The translations under genes were made by a program, and so were the position numbers. A DNA stretch of 64,000 nucleotides from CADCWK01 sp964244115 (GTDB lineage: Bacteria; Chloroflexota; Chloroflexia; Thermomicrobiales; UBA6265): positions 62,001 through 126,000 of the forward strand of contig CAXTHM010000001.1 in the NCBI GenBank assembly GCA_964244115.1. Direction: 5' to 3'. The notes under the pieces were generated by a model. That model searched no databases and was not told where the DNA came from. It saw only the letters and a program-made list of their open reading frames with translations. Below, piece by piece: positions 43,059-50,475 of this stretch. The stretch's first letter is position 1, and each line of letters begins with the position of its first letter.

Positions 43059-43362
43059 CGTGTTCCCTCGCTCCGTTGGGCGGCATTGCGGCGGCACACC
43101 CGACGGCCGGTCGCCAGCGCGACCAGCCTTCAGCCGCCCATAGTACATGGTCCCTGCCGTGACCGGCGCCGCCGGACGGGCGACGATTCGCCTCGCGATC
43201 GGCGTGCATGGCCATGCGGGCCAACGTATACACTGCCGTACGCGGTATTCGCCCAGGCCAGGGCAGATCCGAACCAGATCCGGGGACCAGGCAGCCGGCC
43301 GGGGACGGAATCCGGCCACGATGACGCGTGTCCGGCGCCGGGCAATTCGTGAGGGGGAGACC
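43059..43362. other. Divergent intergenic region
   Basis: Contains a GTATAC sequence (43226-43231) and the argH RBS (GAGGGGGAGA); no gene supported. Confidence 0.4.
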
Positions 43363-44868
43363 GTGTCGGCAGGCAGTGGGAGCGGGTCGGGCTCGGCCTG
43401 GGGCTGGGGGTCGCGCTTCGCCGCCACGCCCGATCAGCGGCTGCAGGCGTTCAACGCCTCGATCGGCTTCGACCAGCGGTTCATCCGGGAGGACATTCGC
43501 GGCTCGGTCGCGCACGCCCGGATGCTCGCCCACCAAGGCATCATCTCCGCCGACGACGCGGCCACACTGGAGGCGGCCCTCTGGCGGGTCTGGGACGACG
43601 CGGAGGCCGGCACCGTCGCCTTTACCCTCGCCGACGAAGACATCCACACCGGCGTCGAGCGGATCATGCGCGAGCGGATCGGCGATGTCACCGGCAAGCT
43701 CCACACGGCCCGCAGCCGTAACGACCAGGTTGCGACGGACTTCCGCCTCTGGGCCCGCGGCGCGGCCCATCAGGTCCTGAGCGGCGTGCTCGGGCTGGCC
43801 GAGACCCTCGCCGAGGTCGCCGCTGACCACGCCGAGACGGTCATGCCCGGCTACACCCACCTCCAGCGGGCGCAGCCGGTCGTCCTCGCCCACCATCTCC
43901 ACGCCTACATTGCCATGTTCGAGCGTGACGCCGACCGGCTCCGCCAGGCGATCGTCCGGCTCAACCGGAGTCCGCTGGGCGCCGCGGCCCTGGCCGGCTC
44001 GACCTTCCCGCTCGACCGGGAGCGTGTCGCGGCCGAGCTCGGCTTCGACGGGCCGATCGAGAACAGCATGGACGCCGTCTCCGACCGCGACTTCGTGCTC
44101 GACCTGCTCAGCGCCTGCGCGATGACCCAGCTCCACATCTCCCGGCTGAGCGAGGAGGTCGTGCTCTGGACGTCGGCCGAGTTCCGGTTCGCCGTCCTGG
44201 ACGACGCCTTCGCGACCGGTTCCTCGATCATGCCACAGAAGAAGAACGCCGACATCGCCGAGCTGGCCCGGGGCAAGACCGGCCGTGTCATCGGGCACCT
44301 CGTCGGGATGATGGTCACGACCAAGGGCCTGCCGCTGACCTACAACAAGGATCTCCAGGAGGACAAGGAGGGGCTGTTCGACACGATCGACGCCCTGCTC
44401 GTCGTCCTCGATGTCGTCCCGCCGATGCTGCGGACGATGCGCTGGGAGCGGGAGCGGATGGCGACCGCCGCCGTCGCCGACTTCGCCCTCGCCACGGACG
44501 CCGCCGATCTGCTCGCCCGGCACGGCGTCCCCTTCCGGGAGGCCCACGGCGTGGTGGGGCGGCTGGTCGCACGGTGCGTCGCCGAGGGGCGGACGTTCGC
44601 CGATCTGACCGACGCCGAGTGGGCAGCCGTCCACCCGGTCTTCGGCGCGGAGCGCCCGCCACTGGACGCCCTGACCAGCGTCTCCGCCCGCGACATCACC
44701 GGCGGGACGGCGCCGCGGCAGGTCCGGCTGGCGCAGGGTCGGATCGTCGCCCGACTGGCCGAGGCCCGTGCCTGGCTGGGTGAGCGGCAGGCCGCCCACG
44801 ACGCGATCATGCGGCGTCCGGCGAACACGATCGACCGCGGCACGGCGGGGGCCGAGGCCGATGCGTAG
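43363..44868 (+). CDS. argH: Argininosuccinate lyase
   Basis: Last step of arginine synthesis. 501 residues from GTG 43363 (GAGGGGGAGA upstream). An unusual Gly/Ser-rich leader (SAGSGSGSGSAWGWGSRF) precedes the conserved start. Motifs: TGKLHTARSRNDQVATD, MPGYTHLQRAQPV, and the fumarase signature GSSIMPQKKNAD. It ends with a longer than usual C-terminal region. Its stop overlaps the start of the next gene by 8 bases, so the two are coupled. Confidence 0.96.
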   Translation: MSAGSGSGSGSAWGWGSRFAATPDQRLQAFNASIGFDQRFIREDIRGSVAHARMLAHQGIISADDAATLEAALWRVWDDAEAGTVAFTLADEDIHTGVERIMRERIGDVTGKLHTARSRNDQVATDFRLWARGAAHQVLSGVLGLAETLAEVAADHAETVMPGYTHLQRAQPVVLAHHLHAYIAMFERDADRLRQAIVRLNRSPLGAAALAGSTFPLDRERVAAELGFDGPIENSMDAVSDRDFVLDLLSACAMTQLHISRLSEEVVLWTSAEFRFAVLDDAFATGSSIMPQKKNADIAELARGKTGRVIGHLVGMMVTTKGLPLTYNKDLQEDKEGLFDTIDALLVVLDVVPPMLRTMRWERERMATAAVADFALATDAADLLARHGVPFREAHGVVGRLVARCVAEGRTFADLTDAEWAAVHPVFGAERPPLDALTSVSARDITGGTAPRQVRLAQGRIVARLAEARAWLGERQAAHDAIMRRPANTIDRGTAGAEADA

Positions 44869-45457
44869 CCTGACCGACTTCTGGCGCCACCTGACCGGCG
44901 ACGACGACGCGGCTGGCGACGACGGGGGTGAGCCTCCGAGCGTCGTCGAGCGCGGTGAGGTCCGGGCGCGGGAGGGCCGCGGGTCGGCCGACATGCTGGC
45001 GATCCAGGTCGTGCGGCGGCGCGTCTTCCATGACGAGCAGGGGTTCATCGGCGAGCTGGTCACCGACTCCGACGATGTCCGCAGCTTCCAGGCGATCGCG
45101 ACGATCCCCCTCCCGCCGGAGCTGCCCGAGACGTCCCCCCTGGACCTGATCGTCGCGGACCGCCTCGTCGTCAGTGTGGGCCGGCTGACCCTGGGCCGGT
45201 CGCCGGGATCGGAAGCGCAGATCACCTGGGTGGCGACGCTGCCGGAGTTCCGGGGCGCCGGGGCCGGCGCGGCGGTGATGCGGCTGCTGCTCCGCGCCGC
45301 CGACGAGGGGGGTGCGACGACCGTGAAGCTGAGCGCCCAGGGCCACGCGATCCCGTTCTACCGGCGGCTCGGCTTCATCGCGATCGGCGCCCCCTACGAG
45401 ATCCGGGGGATGCCGCACCAACTCATGGCCCGCTGGCGAAGCTCGGCTCTGGACTGA
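44861..45457 (+). CDS. GNAT-family acetyltransferase coupled to argH
   Basis: 198 residues. Core LIVADRLVVSVGRLTLGRSPG, then ITWVATLPEFRGAGAGAAVMRLLLRAA (acetyl-CoA loop) and GHAIPFYRRLGFIAIG. The ATG at 44861 overlaps the argH stop by 8 bases. A role near arginine synthesis is possible (for example N-acetylation of an intermediate), but this is inference from position only. Confidence 0.82.
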   Translation: MRSLTDFWRHLTGDDDAAGDDGGEPPSVVERGEVRAREGRGSADMLAIQVVRRRVFHDEQGFIGELVTDSDDVRSFQAIATIPLPPELPETSPLDLIVADRLVVSVGRLTLGRSPGSEAQITWVATLPEFRGAGAGAAVMRLLLRAADEGGATTVKLSAQGHAIPFYRRLGFIAIGAPYEIRGMPHQLMARWRSSALD

Positions 45458-45540
45458 TCACTGGGTAATTGCCGTCGGAGTCGTTGAGATGATCTGCACC
45501 GAACGGGTGGGGGGACACGCAGCCAGGAAGCGCCAAGCTT

Positions 45541-45610
45541 CTTGTAGGGGCGAAGCTTGCGAGTCCGGCCGCCGCAGCGGCCATCGCCCCGCAGGGCGAT
45601 AGCGGTGTCG
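45541..45610. repeat. Family B repeat
   Basis: TGTAGGGGCGAAGCTTGCGA, CCGGCCGCCGCAGCGGCC, ATCGCCCCGCAGGGCGATA. Confidence 0.6.
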
Positions 45611-45639
45611 GGGACCGTCTGCCCAAGGCGAACACGAGC

Positions 45640-45752
45640 GGTGGCGGAGTAGACCTCTTCCCCAGCCCCTCTCCGACTCACCTACTCGTTCACCCGCCCC
45701 ATGCGGCTCTCGCTAGGCTGCGGCTCGCAGGTGCCCGGAGAGGGGAGCAGCG
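45640..45752 (-). repeat. Dispersed repeat family A, copy 10
   Basis: GGTGGCGGAGTAGACCTCTT ... GGTGCCCGGAGAGGGGAGCA with CGGCTCTCGCTAGGCTGCGG inside. Confidence 0.75.
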
Positions 45753-45918
45753 CCGCCCCTTTGATCTCACCACTCCTTCTTGAAATTCCAGTGGACCTTC
45801 GCATATCTGGTGGTCGGATCGTTCACGCTTGGCCGCCGGACACAACCTGCCATCGCTCGCGATGGTCGGTCGGCACGGACGAGATCGCCGCGCACCCTGA
45901 CGACCAGTCCATCAGTGG

Positions 45919-45947
45919 TTGAGCACGATGCAATCGGTGGCTATACT
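45919..45947 (+). promoter_or_regulatory. Promoter of the ferredoxin gene
   Basis: -35 TTGAGC (45919-45924), 17-base spacer, -10 TATACT (45942-45947): the best sigma-70-type match in the window. It leaves a leader of about 145 bases before the ferredoxin ATG. Confidence 0.65.
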
Positions 45948-46098
45948 CCGTGAGCCTGCGAGTTCGTCACCGACGAGCGTCTTCGCGTCCCAGCGGGTCC
46001 AGCCAGCGCGCAAACGTTCTCTGGACCGTCTCCAGCCGTCGCCGGGACTACGCGTTCTGCGACGGGACGGGATGCGTCGTCCACAGGAGTGAGCCGAC

Positions 46099-46341
46099 AT
46101 GGCCTACATCATCACCCAGCCCTGCATCGGAACCAAGGACGCGTCCTGCGTCGAAGTCTGCCCGGTGGACTGCATCCACTCGTCGGACGACGCCGACCAG
46201 TACTTCATCAACCCGGAAGAGTGCATCGACTGCGGCGTCTGCGCCGAGGTCTGCCCGGTCGAGGCGATCTTCTTCGAGGACGACGTCCCGGAGAACTGGT
46301 TCAGCTTCAAGGACCTGAATGCGGGGTTCTACAAGCACTGA
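46099..46341 (+). CDS. Ferredoxin with 3Fe-4S and 4Fe-4S clusters
   Basis: 80 residues, electron carrier. CIGTKDASCVEVCPVDCIH and EECIDCGVCAEVCPVEAIF supply the cysteines; the spacing of the first set (C-x7-C-x3-C) is that of seven-iron ferredoxins (FdxA type). It ends NAGFYKH. AGGAGTG precedes the ATG. No electron partner is encoded beside it. Confidence 0.93.
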   Translation: MAYIITQPCIGTKDASCVEVCPVDCIHSSDDADQYFINPEECIDCGVCAEVCPVEAIFFEDDVPENWFSFKDLNAGFYKH

Positions 46342-46386
46342 TCCAAAATTGGTCTCTTAAACTCCAACGGATTCTAAGCGAATGAA

Positions 46387-46436
46387 GTGACACGTAAGGA
46401 GTTCGTCCACCTGACTGGCGACTCCTTACGTGTCAC
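46387..46436. terminator. 16-bp hairpin shared by two convergent genes
   Basis: Arms 46387-46402 and 46421-46436 pair exactly around an 18-base loop. The right arm contains the last codons and the stop of the minus-strand gene (46426-47382), so termination may begin inside the coding end. It also ends the ferredoxin unit. Confidence 0.6.
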
Positions 46437-47382
46437 GCGCTTTTACCCATGCACGTAAGCGATTCAAGGCAGCAGAACTCGCTATCGCATGCTCCATGAT
46501 CTTTGCTAACTTTGCTTCTTCGTTCAAACCGTCGAACTCGTGTGTTCCTAGGTTCCGCTCGAAATCAGCCGACTTTCGTTTGAATTCTTCCAGTAGAAGC
46601 AGTATATCTGTCTTCCCGTCCGCTGTATCCAATTGTGTCCCATCGCTTTGCCAGACAGCTGTGTCAGCAGGGAGCGTTTCTCGATCTACTTTCGCTGTGG
46701 CATGAATAATCAAATCCTGTTGGAGTCCATCCGCAAACGCGACGCTTTGCAATTTGACCTTCCCATTCTTTCCTACTCGAATGCCAACAGCCGAACCTCC
46801 GGTCCCTGAGATCTGACAGTCCACGATATTTGATATTCGCTCTGAGGCTTGGATATCGATGCCGATCGATTTCGCCACCACTGAGCATCCTTCGAGGCGA
46901 ACGCCACCGCTGAGGACGATGATCGTCCCCTCAATCGCAGTTGAAACAAATTGCACTCCCTTGAACGTTGCAACGCTATTTTGAGCGTCGACGATGAGTG
47001 CGGGTTGACTACCACCGTCAATCTGGAACCAGTGCACATCGTCATTACAGCGGAAGGTGAAGGGAGTGCGCGCAATGACAGTTTCTTCGAAGACTCCACA
47101 AGCCACATCGATAATGGAACTTCCCAGCCTGTCGACGAACGACTGAACATTACCTTGAGAGTGGTAGAAATGATTGACGAAGATTTGGTTCGCAGTTAAC
47201 GACACGGGAGCCTGGACCAGAGCCTTCGCTCGACCAAACGGTTTCACAGTCAAGCCTGCCTCGGAGCAGTCGTGTTTCCGATCTGTGCCGTAGTCAAAGG
47301 GGATATATTCATTATTTGGCATATACGTGATCCAAAGCCGCCGGCCGCAAGTTACACAGTTCTTGGCATACGATCTCTTCAT
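46426..47382 (-). CDS. Zinc-knuckle plus beta-helix protein, copy 2 (low GC)
   Basis: 318 residues. An N-terminal C9-x2-C12-x24-H37-x-C39 zinc-binding knuckle is followed by a middle region with repeated strand motifs (GGSQPALIVDAQNSV, GTIIVLSGGVRLEGC, ISGTGGSAVGIRV), typical of right-handed parallel beta-helices, and a helical C-terminus. Spacing of the knuckle is identical in the second gene (49381-50475) and the beta-helix texts QPALIVD and LRLEGC/LENC are shared. Codons are clearly AT-richer than the chromosome. No enzyme motif recognised. Standalone here. Confidence 0.72.
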   Translation of the reverse strand: MKRSYAKNCVTCGRRLWITYMPNNEYIPFDYGTDRKHDCSEAGLTVKPFGRAKALVQAPVSLTANQIFVNHFYHSQGNVQSFVDRLGSSIIDVACGVFEETVIARTPFTFRCNDDVHWFQIDGGSQPALIVDAQNSVATFKGVQFVSTAIEGTIIVLSGGVRLEGCSVVAKSIGIDIQASERISNIVDCQISGTGGSAVGIRVGKNGKVKLQSVAFADGLQQDLIIHATAKVDRETLPADTAVWQSDGTQLDTADGKTDILLLLEEFKRKSADFERNLGTHEFDGLNEEAKLAKIMEHAIASSAALNRLRAWVKARDT

Positions 47383-47662
47383 CGGTCATCTCCAGATAGG
47401 AATAAGCGGGAACCGAACTGGCTTGTCAACTGCAACTATTCGATTTGACTCTTCGATTCCAAGTGTATGCACATTCTCCGACAGCAAGACGAGGCCTACA
47501 ACAATGGTGTCTGATAAATTCAGTAACCGTGACACCGTTATCTGATTGGGGCTGGTGTCTGCGTCAACTTCAACCTCTCCCTAGTCGCCGGTGCTTGTAG
47601 TCGCCTCTACCCGTCTCTCGTTTGCCGGTCCACTGTCGCTCAGTCGGTTGAGCAACATCGCC
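47383..47662. other. Low-GC intergenic region
   Basis: Continues the low-GC composition of the previous gene up to about 47580, then returns to normal. No gene supported. Confidence 0.45.
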
Positions 47663-48208
47663 TCAGCCAAAGCCGCGCCGCACAAAATCCCAGAGCCCGT
47701 GGTCGACCTCGACCTGAGCCAGGCCCGGCACACCGAGGCGGGCGAGGATGTGGACGATCTCGGTCCGGTGCCCCTCATTGTGGAGGATCACCATGAGGAT
47801 TGCCCCGCCGAAGGTGAAGGGATAACCGGAGTCGTCGAAGAAGGTGTCGTCCAGGCGACCCTCGGCCTGGACGCGGCGGGCGACCTCGGCGAAGGCCGCG
47901 TAGCCGCGCTCGTGGTCCGCGGTCAGCGAGTCGACCGTGCTCGGCCCCCGCGCGGCGTAGGCCCGCTCGTTGTCCCCGATCAATGCGCCCAATGAGCCAG
48001 AGACCTCCGCTTCCCCGGCCAGCGGCCCTGACATCAGGCCGGCCCAGAACGCGACGTTCGGGATGGCGTGGTCGAACGTCGCCCGCAGCGTCCGGTGACC
48101 GATGTCGAACGCCTGGTCGAGCTGCGCGTCCGTGAGATCGCGGCACCGGCCGAGCAGGTTGGCCGTCGCCCAGCGGTCGTGCGCCAGCAACCGGTCGAGC
48201 ACATCCAT
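47663..48208 (-). CDS. DinB-family metal-binding protein
   Basis: 181 residues. The four-helix DinB fold is indicated by LLAHDRWATANLLGRCRDL, RTLRATFDHAIPN and ILHNEGHRTEIVHIL, with three histidines in the places used for the metal site. Such proteins act as thiol S-transferases or stress-induced proteins of unknown role. Two domains share one fold, so no reaction can be given. ATG 48208 follows GGGAGGAC. Confidence 0.85.
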   Translation of the reverse strand: MDVLDRLLAHDRWATANLLGRCRDLTDAQLDQAFDIGHRTLRATFDHAIPNVAFWAGLMSGPLAGEAEVSGSLGALIGDNERAYAARGPSTVDSLTADHERGYAAFAEVARRVQAEGRLDDTFFDDSGYPFTFGGAILMVILHNEGHRTEIVHILARLGVPGLAQVEVDHGLWDFVRRGFG

Positions 48209-48415
48209 GTCGATGTCTGTCCTCCCTGTCCGTGCCCTCGATGACCAGGATCTCCCTAGCCACCATCACCCACCCGGAACGGCTCCGCGCCGTGCTCCCT
48301 GGACGGACGCGATCCCGCCGGCGGGTGAGCCATCGGATGTCCAAGCAGGAGAGACGGGTCGGAGCCTCAGTCGCTCTGAACCGTCTGGCGTGCCGCGGCT
48401 CGGTCGCTCGGTCGC

Positions 48416-49240
48416 TCAGACGGCGTCGCGCCGGTCCGTCTCGATCGAGATCGTATCCGTGGCGGTCGTATCGGTGGCCGTCGTCAGGTCCAGGTCTCGC
48501 GGGTCGAGGTTCTGCTCCGGGACGTCGTCTTCGAAGACCTCGGCCGTCTCGGTCCGGACGGTGCCGCGGACCCGGCGGACGGTCTCGACCGCCTCCCGGG
48601 TGATGATGATCTCCTCGATCACCCGGACGCGGCGCTCGACGTCGACATCCTCGCCGTAGAACGGGACCTCGAACGTGCCGCCGTCGACGGTGATGTCCGA
48701 CCCGTTCCCGTCCTTGTCGAAGCTGCGCCGCTGGATCCGGACGCGCTCCTCGGTGACCGGGACCTCGAGCGTCTCCTCATGCTCGCTGACCTGGGTCTCG
48801 ATCCGGACCCGGCCCCGGACGACCGGCCGCCGGGTCGCCGCCAGTTCCTCGCGGATGATCGGCACCCGGACGTTGCCCTCGACGTCGGTCAGGTACTCCA
48901 GCCGCTCCTCGGTGTCCATCGCGCTCGGGTCGGCCGCGGCCGCTCCGGCGCCGCCGCGCACGGCGGGCCGCTGATGCCAGATCCGGGCGGCCGCATCGTC
49001 AGCCACGACGTTGAGGTAGATCGTGGTCTCGTCATGGGAACCGATCGCGCCGAACGGGATGTAGTAGTCGGTCGCGAAGAAGCGGCCCTTGCGGACGACG
49101 AGATGGCCGTCCCGGATGTCGTCGACCCGACCGACGTGGTGGCCGAGCGAATCGACCACGTCCGTACCGGGCTCGACGACCCACTCCTGTGCCGTTGGGT
49201 CGGTCGTTGCCTCAGCGTTCGTGTCGTTTGGGGTATCCAT
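48416..49240 (-). CDS. PRC-barrel plus DUF2382 stress-type protein
   Basis: 274 residues. The N-terminal PRC-barrel (VVDSLGHHVGRVDDIRDGHL, FFATDYYIPFGAIG) is followed by the DUF2382 domain with its repeated arms (LAATRRPVVRGRVRIET, VPVTEERVRIQRRSF, FEVPFYGEDVDVERRVRVIEE). Proteins of this type (YsnF/AvaK-like) are often associated with stress and desiccation, but their mechanism is unclear. Acidic overall. ATG 49240 has GGAGAGG upstream. Confidence 0.85.
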   Translation of the reverse strand: MDTPNDTNAEATTDPTAQEWVVEPGTDVVDSLGHHVGRVDDIRDGHLVVRKGRFFATDYYIPFGAIGSHDETTIYLNVVADDAAARIWHQRPAVRGGAGAAAADPSAMDTEERLEYLTDVEGNVRVPIIREELAATRRPVVRGRVRIETQVSEHEETLEVPVTEERVRIQRRSFDKDGNGSDITVDGGTFEVPFYGEDVDVERRVRVIEEIIITREAVETVRRVRGTVRTETAEVFEDDVPEQNLDPRDLDLTTATDTTATDTISIETDRRDAV

Positions 49241-49380
49241 CAGTGCCTCTCCATCTCATCACCGCTGTCCGGTCATCGGGTCTCTCGGCTGTCGTTGAAG
49301 CAGATTGGGTGCCGTAGCGCGGTCAGCGATCTCGTTTACGCCAGTCGCCCGGATCTGGGGTGTCCGGTCGACGGCCCACA

Positions 49381-50475
49381 TCAGTACTGGGCCAGGGTAT
49401 GCAGCGCGACGACATCGTCACCCACTACGCGCACAGAGGCGGTCTCGATCCCGGCCACGCCCTCGGCCAGATCGAGGATTCCAATTCCCTTGTGGACGCC
49501 GATCCAGACCCGCTCCAGGGCAACAAGCGCGTCCGTGGCTGTGATGATGCCGCAACCACTCATGGGGCAGACGATCCGGGAATCGAGCATCTCCAGACTG
49601 TCGGTGCCCGGGCCGAGGACGATACCCGTTCGGCCAGAGATGAGGCAGTTCTCCAGCCGGAGATGGCCGTTGACGACCAGCACAGTCCCGTATCGGGAGT
49701 CCGCGTTGAGCGTCATGTTGCGGAGTGTGACCACCTGCCCGGGCGAATCGACGATCAGCGCGGGCTGATCCCCACCATACACGGAAACACCCGAGCTATC
49801 CGCGCACGATATGGTCAGTTCGGCCTGGATGATCGCGGTCCCGGACGCTACCCCGGCGACGAGGTCGAGTTGGGTCTCATCCGGTTCCTCGGCGATGAGC
49901 CCCTGCAGGTCGCCTGTCACGAGCAGGAGCGCCGCGTCGAGATCCTTCAGCGTCTCGAACACCCTAAGCTCGGCAATGATGCGATCGAGCGGAGACAGGG
50001 AGTGCATGACCTGAGCGAGAAGCGCCTGTAGGGCTGGCTCTCGTTTGATCCGGTACGTCGAGAAGTCATGGAACGGCAAGCCGTCAAGGAGTGCAGCGAC
50101 CCGCTGACGGCGATGCGACTTCCAGGCGCCCGGCTCCACCTTCGCGGGCTGCGTCATCGCGGATATTGGCTGGGTCGCCGCGTGTGTCGCCAGCCGAGAG
50201 GCGGTGTAGTCCTTTCGCAGACTCACACCAGCATCACGCGTCTCAGACGACGCTACCGACGGACGAGCGGAGTTGACCGAAGCAATTGCCAGCCACTGGT
50301 CCGGTGTGACCGACGTTCGGGTGACGGATCTCCAGCCGCCCGTTCCGGCAACCACCTTCGTCGCGCAGGCGTGCGGGACATCCGTGCCCATCTCGAAAGC
50401 CACGTAGTGCCCATGCGGCATCTTGCGAAACGAGATTCGCCGACCACAATCCCGACAATCCGCAATCCTGCTCAT
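49381..50475 (-). CDS. Zinc-knuckle plus beta-helix protein, copy 1 (helicase-coupled)
   Basis: 364 residues. N-terminal knuckle C7-x2-C10-x24-H35-x-C37, the same spacing as copy 2; then a polar linker, a helical region (about 110-200), and a beta-helix (GGDQPALIVDSPGQVVTLRN, GTVLVVNGHLRLENCLISG, GCGIITATDALVALERVWIG). Its ATG overlaps the stop of the upstream helicase gene by 4 bases (ATGA), so the two proteins are made together. A partnership of a nucleic-acid helicase with a beta-helix/zinc protein is unusual. No enzyme active site can be pointed to. Confidence 0.78.
   Translation of the reverse strand: MSRIADCRDCGRRISFRKMPHGHYVAFEMGTDVPHACATKVVAGTGGWRSVTRTSVTPDQWLAIASVNSARPSVASSETRDAGVSLRKDYTASRLATHAATQPISAMTQPAKVEPGAWKSHRRQRVAALLDGLPFHDFSTYRIKREPALQALLAQVMHSLSPLDRIIAELRVFETLKDLDAALLLVTGDLQGLIAEEPDETQLDLVAGVASGTAIIQAELTISCADSSGVSVYGGDQPALIVDSPGQVVTLRNMTLNADSRYGTVLVVNGHLRLENCLISGRTGIVLGPGTDSLEMLDSRIVCPMSGCGIITATDALVALERVWIGVHKGIGILDLAEGVAGIETASVRVVGDDVVALHTLAQY

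Larger units (their letters stand above)
45458..46098. other. Intergenic region with repeats and a promoter
   Basis: Holds a family B copy (45541-45610), a family A copy (45640-45752) and the ferredoxin promoter (45919-45947). No gene seen. Confidence 0.6.

Noticed and set aside
42985..45225. A 746-residue open frame on the minus strand
   Set aside because: It is antisense to argH and to the coupled acetyltransferase, both of which have strong family motifs; its product is a low-complexity Arg/Gly/Asp text typical of GC-rich shadow frames.
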